Of a stretch of DNA of 64,000 nt, positions 1 through 15,301 are shown piece after piece; within the stretch, counting starts at the first letter, position 1, and each line of letters starts with the position of its first letter. Origin of the DNA: Anarhynchus alexandrinus. Its lineage: Eukaryota; Chordata; Aves; Charadriiformes; Charadriidae. The translations under genes and the position numbers were made by a program. The notes beneath the pieces are model-generated. The model saw nothing but the letters and a program-made list of their open reading frames with translations, was not told the DNA's origin and searched no databases. The stretch lies in the NCBI GenBank assembly GCA_008711295.1, contig VUYV01000178.1:71089-135088 (forward strand). Direction: 5' to 3'.

Positions 1-3000
1 AGTTAAGGCCCTGTTCAGCATGATTTCCCTGCCTAACATGCTCTAACTTCCCACCATAGACAACCCCTTTAAACAGAACATAAGCCCTCCAAAGAATTTA
101 GTCATTATTTCCAGATAAACTTAGATGGCAAATAGAAAACGCTCTCTGCTCTCTAGATATGTTCTTTTCTTCCCAGATTACAGAGACCAAATTAAGCCTA
201 ATTCTACCATAAATTTGAAACTCAGGATAGGAAGAAAATTAATCTAGAACTCCATTTTTCTTTTCTGATCTTTCCTGTTTTAAGAATTTTTATTACTTTT
301 TATATTTTAATTCCTGAATCACAGATTGCTTTAAAGCCAATGTAAGCTTTTCTAAAAAATCCTATAAGTGTGGGCTATATATAGGGCATAATCTTATCCA
401 CTTTAAACTTGGTTTTGCCAAGTCATCATTCTAATTGGTTTGTTAAATAACTGGAGGTTTGTAAGATTGTGGAAGCTGGTGGTTATGTTTGCACACTGAC
501 TAACCTTTTCTTTTTCCACACAAATTGTTCTATTCCTTGGAAAAAAATTAATAAACAGATTACTAAAAAAAATATCTAAATCCATGCTTGAGTACAAACA
601 GTTTCTCAACAACAACCACCACCAACATATGCACACATACACCAATACAGAATCACGATCTCTCAGAAGTTTCTTAAAACTGGCAATGGAGCCTCTCCTT
701 ATGCAGGACACGGGTAGAGGGAAAAGACATGCAAAGAAATTCTGATGATGAGAACTACCAATAATCATGACTGCCAGTATAAGAATAGCCTCATGATTTT
801 TTTGGTTTATGGTTCATGCAATATTAGCTTGCAGTTTATTTTCTAGGAATTAATGGCATTGAGCACAACAGCTTGCAGGCATTCACATGTCATGCTTACA
901 AGTTCCAAACAAGACAATTTAGAGTTAGGAGGCAGCCACCTGTACTCTATGCAGTTTTTAACACCAACTTTGTTAGAATGGACATTAAATATGTACATTC
1001 CACACTCTGCTTGCACAATGTGGTTATTTTTAAATTAGAACATCCCTCAATAATGGAGAAACGCTTTTCTCTGAAGGATGAAATTCATTTCAGTTACATA
1101 GTAGAAAGCTACAATTAATCTATTATGTAAGATGAAGAAGATACTTATGGATTTATCAATAGAAAGTCTCACAGACTTCCATGGGTGATGGAATTAGTAG
1201 AAAAATTCAAAGTTCTGTAATGTTTTCATTCCATGGCATTTATTTAGAAGTTGTTCATCAAAAATTGCTCATATTTGTATCTGCTCTTTCATTCTGTCAT
1301 ATAAATTTGGTGGTTTTGGTATACCTAGCCTTTCAAATGGAGTCTTGAAAATAAGAAAAAAAGACTGCTTAGCAAGTCAGTTATATTCACATGCTCTTTA
1401 GTTCCTTATTATCATAATGAATACAATACTAGAGTAGATCAAAATGCCTAGTGCATACAAAGATAAGTCTGTTCAGCAACCAGCGCTGCAACTGTTACCG
1501 CGACAGGTACAGCTATGTAAACTGTAGTACCTTTAGAATGGTTACAGCTAGCTTCATAGGAAACGGACTTGGAATGAGCATTACCTTTAAGGAGAAGGCA
1601 TGTTTTTCCTCTTTCTACTGTCAAGATAAATGAATAAAGTATGCTATCTATCATTGTCCAGAAAAAAATAATGGAAGAATGACTTAAAAGCTAATAAAAA
1701 TCCCTGAACTTGCAACACACTTGCAATTTGGAATTTGTTGGAGAGAGAAAATCTACATGTCATTCAAAAGATTCCTAAAACGTTCATCCATAATTAATAG
1801 TGCTCTGACAAGCCCACAACAAACACTTAGCATGATACAAACCGAAAAGTACCATGTCCATTCATAACAGGGTTCAATGTGTTGAGAGAAGGTTTTGCTT
1901 TGAAATGGATGGTCTTAGTGGATGTCTTCTCACATATGGTAAAGCACGTATGAGTACTTTGGAATCATCCAGTTTATCAACTGGCTTGAATCCTGAAGAG
2001 TATATAATTTCCATTGCTGCATTTCAAGGCAATCTCCCTTAGCACAGATTTTACCTTAGAGTGTTCTGTAAGATGATCTTAAGGAAAAAAAAAACAAAAA
2101 CAACAAAACCAAAACAAAAACATCACCAAAAAAACCCACAAAACCAACCAAACAAAAAAAAACCCTGGAATTTTTAAAAGAAAAATTCTTACTAGAAAAC
2201 TTGAAAGGAAAACATAGAAAGGAAGGAAAGAACTCGTTCAGTTTAGGGTATTCTCATGTTTTCAGGTATTTCCATCCTCTTCTACTTGTTGGCTGACTTG
2301 AGCTGCAACATTATAAACTTTGGCAGAAGAGAGCAGCACAAGAGACATGTCACCTTTCTCATTATTGCTAATACCCTGTGGACCACACCTCACAAGTGTG
2401 AAATACTGTCACCACAGTCAATGACAAAAAAAGCCACATCACTCTTACAATTGAAATTTGGCTGGAATACTAGCAAAGAAGAACAGCGTGCCAAGAATAT
2501 TATTGTTTTGCTAAATTAAAGGACGTTCCATCATTTCAGCTAGAACCCATATGTCACTCATACCAAGGGATATCAGTAACACATTTTATTCTGAAGAAAG
2601 AACACAATGAACTGATTAATCAAACTTAAAAGCTGTGAAGAAAATTATTACAGCCATTTGTTAAAATACAAAAGGGCATTAAGAAAACAAACAGTTCTAG
2701 TGATACTTGCTACGGTTAATGCAATGATATTTTCAGTGTAGGAGGTTTACAGAAAATTGGCATCTTCTTTCTGGGACTCAAGTACTTCTGAAGAAAGAAG
2801 TTTCTTAGTGCTCTTCTCCGATTCACTAAAAATGAAGAGGCTCATTCTGTTTCTGTTTATATCTACATGAATCAAGATAAAACTACTGAAATAAGTGTGT
2901 TTGATTCTGCACTAGCTCAAGTCTTTTTTTATAACTGTGCAAAGGCATTTTGAAACCCTCTTATTTACGTACTTACTTTACTTGACAGATACCAAAAGTA

Positions 3001-6000
3001 GTGTTAAGGACACTAAACTTCATCTAGAAGTTATGAATTTATTTGAAGCTGGCTGCCTTAGCTGCTGTTGTCAAATGAAACAGGCAGCTCCGAAGGGTGG
3101 TGAATCCAATGATGCTTGATAACCTAGAGCAAATGGAATGCTCTGATAGTTCATTTCATCTACATATCTCCTTTTTAGACATGTAAAATGAGGCACTGTA
3201 AACTATACAAAATACCAGCAAATGGAGAAGCAGTCTCAACAAGTAAGTTTACTTAACAATATGTCTCAATAATCTAATAGCCTCAAACAGGTCTGTGGCA
3301 TCAAGACTGGAGTACTACAGAGATGGAAGAAGATGGAAGAAAGCAGACAAGACAGCTGTAGAACTTCAAGGCTCCACCTCCCTCATGTGATCAGAGTTCA
3401 CATTTTATCAGGAAGTGCAGGTGGGGCATCCACATTGACTCCAAATAGATTTTCTGAAGTGGAAACACATGTAACACTACATTTTTGGTATTGTTCTTTT
3501 AGCCATAATCATCTAATAACATTAGCAAGGCAAAGTTCAGAGACAGAGGTACTATCTCTCATTAGACCAAGTAGTAAATCCTATTGTGTTATCTGTGGAT
3601 CTATCTTTGATTCCACACGTAAGTGAAGCATGTGACTATGGAGTAATTTCTGATGTACAGCTGTATGACTAGACCTTTTCCTCCAGCAAAAAAAGTGCTA
3701 GAGCATTTGTAATAGTTTTGCTGCCCTTTTCATCGTAATTTTAATTTTTTTCAGTATGTGAGACAGAGAAATCTGTGCTAATGTCATTAACAATGACAGT
3801 TGTTCCTCTTTATATCTTCTTCTTTCTCAGCAATAGTAAGGGAAAGCTGAAGTGAACCAAAAAGTATGGTGCTGTTAAAGCAAGTAGTGGACAGTTCACA
3901 GCCCACTGCAGATTAATTTCATTTTATAACAACATTTTTGTTTAGAAACAGAATGAAGAGCCCTTTCATATCGCAGGAAGCACTCAGCTGTAGTTAGTGC
4001 AACCAGCTGGATAGCTTACATAATTACTGATCTGGCCCTCAGACAACACTTCCCTTAGAAGAGGGATGTTCTTATAAAGATATCTGCAGAAGCAGCAGTA
4101 TACTGAGCCTGTAATTCAGTCCACTCTTATGCACTACTGAGGCATTTAACCAATAGTCTTCAGGATCTTTACACAGGTCATCATATCATTGATTTCAGTA
4201 GAAAGTCCAGGTGAGTGCTAAAGATTGCACTTGAAAAATAAAGAAATTCAAATTATAGGGCCCTCATTCCAAACAGTTAACACAGTTGCGCATCTGCATG
4301 CCTGCTTGAATGAACAGTACAAGTGACTGAGATCTCTTAAAAGAAGTTATACATGAGCAGAAACTTTGCAAGAACTAACAAAAAAAGTAAAATTATCAAA
4401 TTGGAAATGCAACACTGAGTCATTTAAATTACAAAGGACAAAACACTAGTGGTTATTGGTCTCCTTATTTAAATGGTGTTTATTTAGAGCAATTAATTAA
4501 CAGAACCCTGAGATAACAGATAATGCTTCTTGGGTAGAATTTCTGTTTCCACACCATACACACAAGAAATCCAAAGTGAAAGGCTTAAAAGCCTAATGCA
4601 GTGAAGACAGAAAGTATTAAACTTTTCAAATCCTCATTTCTCTGGCCTTTTCCTCACCCCAGTCTCCTATCACTTTTTTTTTTTTTTCCTTAAAAGACAT
4701 TATGTGTTAGGAGAGCAAAGCAGCCTGGGGAGGTGATATTTTACCATCGTCTGTGCCATTAATGCAGTTAAAAAATCCTCAGACTGGAAAAATCAGACAG
4801 ATGCATCTTCCAGGTTCACATGTGCCAACTCCATCTGTTAAATCATTAAAACATAGGCTTGGCAGATTCTGGAGAAAAACACATTTGTTTTCACTATAAA
4901 GAGGAAGAGTAAACTTTCTTTCTGTTCTTATAATTCCCCCCTACCCCCATAATTACTTTAATGTGAAAGCCTGCCCGAGTGGGTACTATTTAGCATACTA
5001 CTGAAAGAGGTTTTCATTGAATAGGGATACATATGTGTTAAATTGTATGTCATAAGCTGGGTTAGTCAAAGATCTGTTAAACCAAAGTTTATAGCTGCAT
5101 TAAGATGCTTCACCATTTGCCTTTTTATTGCATGTATCTTGTTACAGCACCTAGTTAAATACTCATTTCCTTACATGAAAGAATCTGTTCGGGAGCAGCG
5201 AATCTGATCAAAAAAAGCTGCCAAACCTTGAATAAAGTAATTGATCACAACAAAACTTTTTCCAAATTTGTAAAGGAAAACAAATACTTTTTACTTTCAG
5301 GATAAACAAAAGCAGCAAAATCCTAACCTAAATTCAATACCAACATCCTATATTTTCCCAATATCAATACTAAATTGATTTATACATTGTTTTTTCTACT
5401 ATAGTTATGGTACATCCATTCTTCACTATGGCAACATTACCTATAGAGCATATGTCTAAATATTGAGCCTTTTGAATGCAACTAAGTATGTCTAGGTTCA
5501 TTATATTTTCTAAGTATGACAGTGTAAATGTTTTAAATCCCATGACCTCCCACAGCTACTACTAAAAAGACCAGGTTGCTGCTGAATGCATTTTTCCCTT
5601 TCTATTCTAGAGAGGAACAGAATTTCATTCTCCAGGCAGGGGCTTATTCCAAGAGCCTTCCAGACATTAATACTGAGAGTAATTTTTGAAAAGAGAAACA
5701 TCTTTCACAGCATATCATTCCATAGATGATCACAGACTGGTCTACAGTTTTATCAGCGGTAAGGTACAGAGCTAACAATAATTGCTAAAATCACCCTCTA
5801 CTTTGCACAATGCAGAAACACAACAGCATTTTTTGAGATGTACATGGCAATTTCACATCGCTAGAAAGGGCCTTTTCATTTCCTTGAATAATGATAAATA
5901 AAATCATCATGCTTTTGGAGGAAATTTACTGCCTTCTCAGTATAAGACATTAGTCTTCTCTCTCGGAAGACCTCACATTACAAGGACAATTGACCCTTGT

Positions 6001-8284
6001 CCAAGGGAATTTAAATACAATTTTGCTTCCAATGCTTTCTTTTGGGACTATAAACCAAGCCTGCTATACCTGATAGCTTTTCTCCATAATATCACTAATG
6101 TTGTATCTATTTTCTTTCACATCATTTAAGCTGCTCAAACTATGTCCTGCTCCCAGACTAAAAGAAGAATTCAGTAGGTTTAATAGCAGATAGACAAAGA
6201 AACACTTTATTTCATAAATGCATATATTGTAAAATTTGAATTTATGTAATATAATAAAAATTCCATCGGCCCAACAGAAGTGGTTAAGATGTACTGAAAC
6301 AAACCAGGTACCAGCTTTACTTCCTGAAACTCCACTCTGGCTCAGAATCTGATGAGGAAGCAGTAAAGACAGACAATGTAATACAGCAGGGTACAGGCAA
6401 TTCCTACTCCTGTATCACACACAAGCTGATTGGTTTGGTTCTATGGTCTCATTGTAGCAGTTCAGAGGCCCTCTGGAGGTTACATTTAAAATTTAGCCAA
6501 TGGATTAGGACGTTTTAATTCCGCAGAATGAAACATATCCTGTCACTGGCAGTTCCACAGACAGCAGTATATAGTGTTAAATTTTGTCCTAGGTCCTTAG
6601 TTTGCTGCCTGAAAAGGTCAGCACAAGGCCAAAAGGCTGCTTAGTCCTACATAAATCAAGCTGAACTCAAGCAGTGTGGAAGTCTCATAGAGGCACTCTA
6701 CCCCCGGATAAATATTCCCTCTTTACAGACTATAGAGGTTTACATGCTGCAGGTGACTACGTTTGAACTTTCTATACGAGACTGAACCTATATGAGGCTT
6801 TTTATTGTGTAAAGTAAAAACACAGCATAAGACTGGCTACCTAAACTCATATTGCTAAAACACTGAAAGTGATGTTCACTTTAAAAGAATGCTTTATAGA
6901 TTTAGAAGCTAGAATGAACATGTTTTAATTTCATAAAATAGGCTCAATGACTTCTTAGTAGAGAAATTACTCTCAATTAGTCTATTAAATATATAGGATT
7001 TTTAGTTCCTATAATAAATTAAGAGTTGCAATTTTTTAAGGAAGATTTAGATTAAGACAACATATGGAATGACAACATTCCCAAAAACTGAAACAGGATA
7101 GATTGAGAAGTGTTTGCCAAGTGGCAGATGAGTGTGCATCAACATGAGAAACAGACCCAGTATAAGACTGCAGCCTTATGCCATTGCAATGTCAAAACTA
7201 GTCCCTTCCTGTCTAGGGCACACCTTTCAGCAGGGGAGCAATTTTGTATCCTGCCCCAGAATCAAGATGTCTCAGCGCAGTTCTGGACATGCCAAAACCT
7301 CTGTCCTTCAGACAGCATTACTAGCTGCTGTGAGTGCAAATAAATCTTGCAGACATGAAGCGTCTGGTACAAGAGCAGCAAAATATCTTTCAGAATCACT
7401 AGAATTCCAGGAAGCATGGAAGACATCAGACCTGTTCAGTGATTAATGAAAGCCAGCAAGAAAAAAGGGAGATGAGAGCGCCATATCATTTACTAAACAT
7501 GATGTTCCATTCTGATATCATCAGTGGTATTTGCAAAAGACCCTGTCATTGCTCTCCCACTACAGTCAAAAGCCAGAAAACCTAGATTTATTTAAACCAC
7601 ACTGAGAAAAACAGGCATGATCAGGAGGCCCCGGGAGCTTGAACTCTTTTTGTAAGTCACAAATTTTACACAAGATTGTGATCTGCCCACAGAAACAAAG
7701 ATATAAAGCAAACTTTGCATTTTAGAATTATTTCAATGCTTACTGATGTAATTTTGTCCCTTACAACACATTCAATTTTTCAAAGTACCTGAAAGTTTTA
7801 AGTTAATGTTATCAAACCTAGCAAATGTCACACTAGTCATAGTCATGAAAACTTACAGAAGTTGTGCAGCTGTTACTGAAAGCTTGATCTTTTTCACTGG
7901 TGAACTCACCAGTCAGTGATGATTTTGACTCCATTTTTAGTGAATTCCACAAGGAGGGAAGCATTCTGCACACGTTTACTTCATCACAATGCATTAACAG
8001 ATCCAAAGTAACAAGCCTTCACCAACAACTCAGTAAATATAGTAGGTCATTCTAACTTAATTGCTACACACATTTCACTGCCTGAATATAGAATCAATGT
8101 CACTGCAGTAAATGTCTTGAACTCTGCTGTTACCTCAGTGTAACTCCACAGCTATCAGAGTGAGCTGGGAAAGAAAGAGATATGGCCAGTACATTGCTAT
8201 TGTAGGTGTTAAGCAGCATAAAATGCTCCTAGAAATAATTGAGCTTTCCTCACACTTGCAATACATTAATTGTATTCATAGTCA
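1..8284. other. Gene-free intergenic sequence upstream of CIMIP1
   Basis: No open frame here shows a recognisable protein family, and none is flanked by convincing splice sites. The stretch is AT-rich single-copy DNA with low-complexity patches: an A-rich C/A tract at about 2081-2163 and a T run at about 4673-4688. By the known gene order it should be part of the spacer towards PMEPA1, which is an inference because PMEPA1 itself is not seen. Distal enhancers could be present but cannot be read from sequence alone. Confidence 0.6.
2081..2163. repeat. A-rich low-complexity tract
   Basis: About 80 bases made almost only of A and C, built from runs of A interrupted by C or CC. It looks like simple low-complexity sequence and no element body is recognisable next to it. 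Confidence 0.8.
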
Positions 8285-9265
8285 TAAAAACATAGAATGG
8301 TTTGGATTGGAAGGGACCTTAAAGATCATCTAATTCCAACCCTCCTGCCCTGGGCAGGGACACCTCCCACCAGCCCAGGTTGCTCCAAGCCCCATCCAAC
8401 CTGGCCTTGAACACCTCCAGGGATGGGGCGGCCACAGCTTCTCTGGGCAACCTGTTCCAGTGTCTCACCACCCCCACAGTAAAGAATTTCTTCCAAATAT
8501 CCAATCTAAATCAAGCCTCTTTTACTTTAAAACTGTTACTCTTCGTCCTATTGCTCCTCTCCCTGATCAAGAATCCCTCCCCGGCTTTCCTGGAGCCTCT
8601 TTATGGACTGGAAGGGACTCTAAGGTCTCCCTGGAGCCTTCTCTTCTCCAGGCTGAACAACCCCAACTCTCTCAGCCTGTCCTCACAGCAGAGGGGCTCC
8701 AGCCCTTGGAGCCATCTTTGTGGCCCTCCTCTGGACCCACTCCAACAGGTCCATGTCCTTCTTATGTTGGGGCTCCAGAGCTGGACGCAGTACTCCAGGT
8801 GGGGTCTCACCAGAGCAAAGGGGCAGAATCCCCTTCCTCACCCTGCTGGCCACACTGCTGGGGATGCAGCCCAGGATGCGGTTGGCCTTCTGGGCTGTCA
8901 GCACATATTGCCAGCTCGTGTTGAGCTTCTTATCCACCAGCACCCCCAAGTCCTTCTCCTCAGGGCTGCTCTCAATCCATTCTCTGCCCAGCCTGGGTCT
9001 GTGCTTGGCATTGCCCTGACCCACGTGCAGGACTTTGTACTTGGCCTTGCTGAACTTCATGAGGTTCACATGTGCTCACCTCTCAAGCCTGTCCAGGTTC
9101 CTCTGCAAGGCATCCATTCCCTCCACCACGTCAACTGCTCCGCACAGCTTGGTGTCGTCAGCAAATTTGCTGAGGGTGCACTAGATCCCACTGTCCATGT
9201 CACCAACAAAGATGTTAAACAGCACTGGTCCCAGTACTGACCCCTGAGGAACACCACTCATCACT
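8285..9265 (-). mobile_element. CR1 LINE fragment, 5'-truncated, minus orientation
   Basis: The plus strand shows the reverse complement of a CR1 3' end. It begins with the typical tail (ATAGAATGGTTTGGATTGG at about 8291) and runs back through the 3' UTR into the reverse transcriptase reading frame. On the minus strand the RT part still shows the PQGSVLGP motif near 9240, the catalytic FADD motif (9154-9165) and the downstream stretch around 8683-9069 (KFSKAKYKVLHVG, EWIESSPEEKDLGVLVD). The frame is broken: an in-frame TAG lies just upstream of the FADD region, and the conserved segments fall in different frames. About 980 bp remain of an element that is normally several kb, so it is a 5'-truncated dead copy. 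CR1 is the dominant LINE of birds. Plus-strand open frames here, including a 286-codon one at 8380-9240, are antisense shadows. Confidence 0.95.
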
Positions 9266-9558
9266 GGTATCCATAATCTACAGACATGTACTGGAAAAAC
9301 ATTTTATAAATAGTCCTAAGATTCTTCTGAATGCCAAGATACCATTTTAATACTTTTCTATTGGAAACATTGAATATACATCCAGTTGGTGTTTCTGATT
9401 ACAGCTTCCTAATTACTGGTGTTTTTAATAATGACAGTAATTATGTAAGCATTTTTTTAATAGTTTTAAAATTATTTACTGAGAGACCATTAAGAGACAC
9501 AGACAGACATTCCAATGTTTGCCATTTTCCACTTCTTATGACTTCTTTGTTGTCGCTT

Positions 9559-9592
9559 TAAAAAAAAACAAACAAAAAAACCCAACAAACAC
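9559..9592. repeat. A-rich low-complexity tract
   Basis: A run of A residues broken by single C or CCC. Simple low-complexity sequence. Confidence 0.7.
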
Positions 9593-12500
9593 TATCTCCT
9601 TCTTTTAAAAGAAACAATTTAAGGAATTCTGGGAATTTTCTAGATTTCATTGCTACAAATAAAAATGTTTAAAGAGTAGAAGTATCTTCATATTTGTTTA
9701 GAAATACTTACTAAGTTTAAGTTTAATATTTTAGGTGGTAGTATTTTATAAATTACCTTTAAATTTGAATTGGGTTCTGGTTAATTTTTAACTTTAAATA
9801 ACATTTAAACCCAGCAGTTGTGTTTGGAAATTCTATCTGACATTTTTTTGTTTGCTTACATTTTTGTAACTATCTTATATCATATTAACATTCTCCCTTT
9901 AGCATTCTTAACAGCAGAGAAATGAACAGCTATTTTACATCAAAAGAACTGCTTTTGCAAAATAAATATATTTTCATAAAAGATATTCCATTGCATTATC
10001 CTGAATTTTCAGCAAGTCATCATCCCCTGCCATTTTGTGCATCAAGGCTCATAAAATAGACTTCATCACTAAAACTGAAATCTCACTTTACATGTTACAT
10101 AACTGCAACTTTTTTTATTGTCACTAGTCCCCACAAAATCATAGACTCATAGAAATGGCTGTGGGAGCTGGAGTTCTTTCCAAAAAAGGGGTTGGAACTC
10201 TTATTTGACTGGAACTGGTAATTCTCCCTCTGCTATTTGTAATGTATGAACCGCATCCCCATCTTTCACCTCCCTCCTCCTTCAAAAAACTTCTGAAAAA
10301 TCTTATGGGATTTATTCTAAACAGTTACCTTTGCACAGAACTGATGATGCACTATCTACCCCACCAGCAACAACTAGAAGTATTATTCTTGTATTTATGC
10401 AGTCCTAGAAGAGTTCTTCGAAGCTGGGAAAACTGCAGAACCATTGCTTTGAGTCATCCAACACTTTCCTAAATATGCCTTTTCACATTACCTATACGCC
10501 ACTTATGTATGGCTGTGGTATATACAGGGCACTAGTTACAGCTTCTCCACTGAAGATCAACCTTGGTTAAGATTAAGTGGAATAGAAAGTTACTACAATA
10601 TTGAGCAACATAATATTTACGCTGTATTTACAATCTTACCACTTTTGTAGCATCAACATAACTTCACTGTCAAAGCTGTACTCAGGTAAGACGCCAAAAA
10701 AAGAGAAAATATTTCAAAATAAATATAAAAGCCAGAAAAGCACAACATGAGTGCAACAAGCAGAAAAAACAAAACATGGGAATATCACAGAACACAGAAC
10801 AGAAAGAGTACTTCAATTATTTTCCAACAAAAAACTGTTATTGTAAGTACGTAATTTCTTTCTAGCACGTAGTTTAACGCATGTGCCCAGAGAATGCATG
10901 GGGAAATGTATCTGAAAGAGACAGTAACTTCATCACGTTATGGCTGCAAATAGAGAAATCTGAACTAATAACAAATACCCTCTTAAATTAGAATAAAATT
11001 AGATGCTGATATCCATCATTGCCTTTTGCTACCCTCGAGGGAAGCAAAATTGCACAGGACTAACAAAACATTCACTTGTTTTAAAATTTACAGGAGGCTC
11101 AAAAAAGTTTCATATGCATTTTACCTCAGAAACAATGTGCTACTTATTCTTCTTAACAATGATATTTTACATATCATTCTGGGATCAAAATGTAATTTCA
11201 ACAATAACATATTTTCTGACCTTCTCCAAGGAAAAATTAATAGTTTCTTCCTTCTAAAAGGATTTAGATGGAATAACATCTGTGTTGAGATTATTGTGAA
11301 TACGTTAAACTGACAGCAAGTCTCTAAGGGGCACTGCTCATTAATGTTCTGTGCATAAAATTAAAACTTGAAATATACTTTTCAATCCATTTTGAATCAT
11401 TTAAGCAATTCTCGTGCAAAGAAACCATTGTGCTGCAATAATATATTTGCAGAGTAGGATATGAAAGCTATTAAAATGTCCTATACCCCTGCCTTTCATT
11501 CAAAAGGAAAAAAAGGTGACTCTGATTTGAAACATGCACTGTATTGAAAGAAAAACACTTTCAAAGACCACGAAGAGTTTGATTTCAGTTTATAGAATGC
11601 AAAAAAAAAAAAATAATCAAAATTTTGTCTTTTTCCTTTATCTTTAATTCATATTGTGCCTAGGTATCCCCACATGTATCAAGGGGAGAATTCTGGTAAG
11701 TGTTGTACATCGGCATTTAAGAGAAATTTTTACACTCAGCAAGCTAGAAGCGGTGGTCATGTTCCATGGTTTTTGAAATTGCGATAAGGCAGCATTGTGC
11801 AAGCTCTCTACAACTAGAGCTGTGGAGTAGTGCTCAGAGACAATGCCTATTAATGAGGAATTTTAATGCAAACATGTCCTCCAATTTGAAAATGACAAAG
11901 CCCTCCATGTCAGTAGCAGAAATAATTTTATTTGGAGAGCACGTGTACTTATTCCACCAGGTACAATACAAATATAAGTGTATCCATCAGGTATAATGTA
12001 AAGAAGTATCTAATGTAAATCCTTAGTTTGAACAAAAAGCAATGAATCTGCTCAAAACCAAATAAAACTCCAGGAATAACTGAATGGTATCTAAATTCAA
12101 TGAGGATTGTTCATGCCTTTCAAGCACAGAAATCTGCATAAAGCTGTAGCTGTAAGTGCCATTTTATGGAGAGAAAAGGAAACATTTTCTTCTTGGTAAA
12201 ACAGACGCACCACTCACTATTCAAAAGTCACTGGATAACTACAGCCATAAGATGACAGTTCTAAATTTTGCTACAAATATAATGGTTCTAACCAGGCCAT
12301 TGGCTTCCTTTCATAAATGTTCAGGAACTCCAATTAACATATTCTTGATGTGATAGACTTTAGCAGGTTTTTTTTTTTTGGAATGATGCCAGAGTCTATA
12401 GTGTCAGTAGGACTTTGTTTACTTAAATCACAGTAATCATAACAAAGCAGTCTACCACTCAAGCTGCCTACATCTGAAATATTATTTAGAAACAGTAGCA

Positions 12501-15294
12501 AAAGACACTGAAGTTATGTTTACAATCTCCTCTACTAGACTTCCACACTTAATATTGCAAACCATGGAGCAGCAAGCACAGAACTGCTGGTACTAATTAA
12601 TATTTTTGGTAAACATTTTCAATGCAAGAGCCTAAGCATAGATACACAAATGGATATATAAACACCTCAGCAAACAGCTTCATTTTCAGAGGTTCTGACA
12701 TTACTGAAATTGGAGGGGAAGAAGCAAGCTCAGCATAGCTGAAAGAAAATAATGAAGCTGCTTCTCAGTTTACAGATGCAAAGATAGCAGTGCTTAGAGT
12801 GTGAAGTGCAGGCCTTCAGAAACAAAACCAGAGAACATGGACTGGCATACAATGCTGTGTGTTTCCTTGGGGACATTAGCGTTCTCCTCCCCTCACTGCT
12901 ATTATATCCCATCAGCGTAGAGCATTTGTTCTACTTTTCCACCCATCGAACAGACTAGTCAGAGCACTGACAGTTGCCTCTACAGAGCTGCCAGACAACC
13001 AACAAAAGCTGTAGCACAGCAAGGATTTATGGGACTTATTGGCCACAAACTAGTTAGCAACACAGCTCTGTGACAATTCCCCAAATTACTAGCATGTGCT
13101 ATTCACAGCACATGTATTACATTGCCCTGTCTGAGCTACTCAGAGAGAAAACAGCATTTACAAATACCTATCCCAGCAGGACACAAAGCAATAGAAGTTG
13201 CACAGCCTCCTGTGCTGTCACTGTTCCCATGAAGAAAGAATTACTATCTATAATGCCCATCTCTTCATAAGAGAATGTATTTCTGTTATACCAGATCTCT
13301 ACAGTTGCTAGTTTGTTTCAAAAGCATTCAGAAAAAATCAAGTACACAATTCAAGGCTTTCTTTAGGTACAAATGCTTCTCAAGTTGGAAGCTTTTAGAT
13401 CACAAAGGTAAAAAACAGTCATACTTTTTCATTTGCATTGCTGCTTTCCCATTGACTATGACAGTTACTACAGTTTATGATAAAGTACACTTTCATACTA
13501 TGGAATGAGGACAGAGCTGGATGAAGAGTCTCCCAAGCATTTTTATGCTGCCACACACCAAAATCTACCAAGAGCTGAGACAGTCCTTACATTGCTTGAA
13601 ACCTCCTGTAAGTCCAGCCCAGCAGATCAGTTTCTCAGGGCCTGTCCTGCCCAGCCACAGCATTATGTGCTGTAGTGCCCCAAGCCAGCTCTGCCTACAC
13701 GTACCTTGCATGTACCTAGGGGCAGTAAAATAACAATAGGGTTTTTTTTACATCATCCCATATTTCTGAGANCCATCTCAGAAGATCTGAATGTTCCTTG
13801 GAAGCACCAAGTGTTCAGACTTGATTCTATTTAAACATGTATCTTGAGTGATGTAGTATCTACTTCAACGTTTGTCATGTGATGACAAATGCTACTGTAT
13901 GTAGCTACAAGATCCAGACTTTCAACAAATGACTTTTGAATCTCCATGGACCTGTATCCCCAAGTCCTTCAGTATAGTTATTAGCTCATTAAAATCTTAT
14001 TTCACTTCTTTTTTCATAGTGCAATTCTAATACTGTCCTGTGTTCATAAGAACCTAATAAAACCTAAAACTACTCATTTACTGCATTCCCTCATCTGAAA
14101 AATAAATCAGTTAAGTACAAAAAAAGAAAGACTGACCATTATAAAGTTCTGTTTTCACAACGTTAGTATAATAAGTTTCATTCTCCCTTGACAGATGCTA
14201 CTGCAGTTTACATCCTGACACATAGTAAACTATGAATTTGATTGTGTTCATTAACAAATTGCTTTTTTCACAGAAAGCATCAAGGCTGTAATAAGAGGGC
14301 TCTTTAGATAAACGTGACTAAGAAGCAGGAGTTAAATTAGGTAGGACAATGAGTAAGCATTTATGGGTGTGATAGGAGACCCAGCTGATTTAGTTGCTAG
14401 TCTAATTATCAATTCAAAAATCAAGAAATAGCATGTAAGTGAGATATTCTATTTGTTGATAGTTTAATGATTTTTAGAGACGTATAGAGCAGTATTTCTA
14501 TTTTAGGGCTACAGAAAGAGGATTTTTTTCTCCTCTTACTGAAATAGAGGTTCTTAGTGCTTCTAAAATGACTAATAAATGTATATACAGTCTTTCTCAT
14601 ACTCAAATATTTAAGGCCTTTAGATCCTTTGCTCTATTAAAAAAAAGGCAAGCAAATAAAAAGCTAGCAATTAAGCTTCAAACACACTACCTATAAACCA
14701 CTCAGCTTAGGTCAAAACCTTTCTGCATTTATGTTATAATAAGCATAATAACTGTCCAATGGTGTGAAAAAATCACATTAACTATTTACAGCATGTTTGT
14801 ACAAGCCAGTTTCCAGACAAAAATAAAGGGCTCATGAAACTATTTAAACCCATAAGGGCAAAGAGCCAGTTAGCTACATTCATTGTTGAAATGTTTTATA
14901 AAGCAATTGCAAGAAAATAAAATTACCAAACAGTTGATGGAGAGCCAAAAACGTTAATATATGGGAACACAGTAAACTTTTTACAAGCTGTAAATATTTT
15001 TTGTGTTCTTACATATATCCCATACAGTATGTTGAAGTCTTTCTCAGAACTTCTAATATTAGCATGTAGTTTGTAAAGAACAACATCGACCAGAAAAAGG
15101 GATCAGAAAGACACTGTGTGTCACAAGGCCGATGTTATTTCGCACTACAATTACCAAAAGATACCTTGGGTGTATATCAAGAGGACCTAGAAACTGGAGG
15201 ATACAGGTTAAAAAGCTAGGAAACTGAAGTAAACACCCAAAGTGGCACATATGGTCTGAGCTTTGGACACGTTAAAAAGCTGATTCTTATCAGA

Positions 15295-15301
15295 ATAAAC
15301 A
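15295..15301 (+). promoter_or_regulatory. Forkhead-type motif upstream of CIMIP1
   Basis: ATAAACA matches the forkhead core RYAAAYA, about 620 bases upstream of the CIMIP1 start codon. FOXJ1 drives many motile-cilium genes, so the site is plausible by context. A 7-base motif occurs often by chance. Confidence 0.2.

Noticed and set aside
8380..9240. 286-codon plus-strand open frame
   Set aside because: It is the antisense of a CR1 reverse transcriptase fragment; the minus strand carries the FADD and PQGS motifs.
10136..10200. Possible CR1 tail remnant (repeated CATAGA strings)
   Set aside because: Only about 25 bases resemble a CR1 end and no element body follows.
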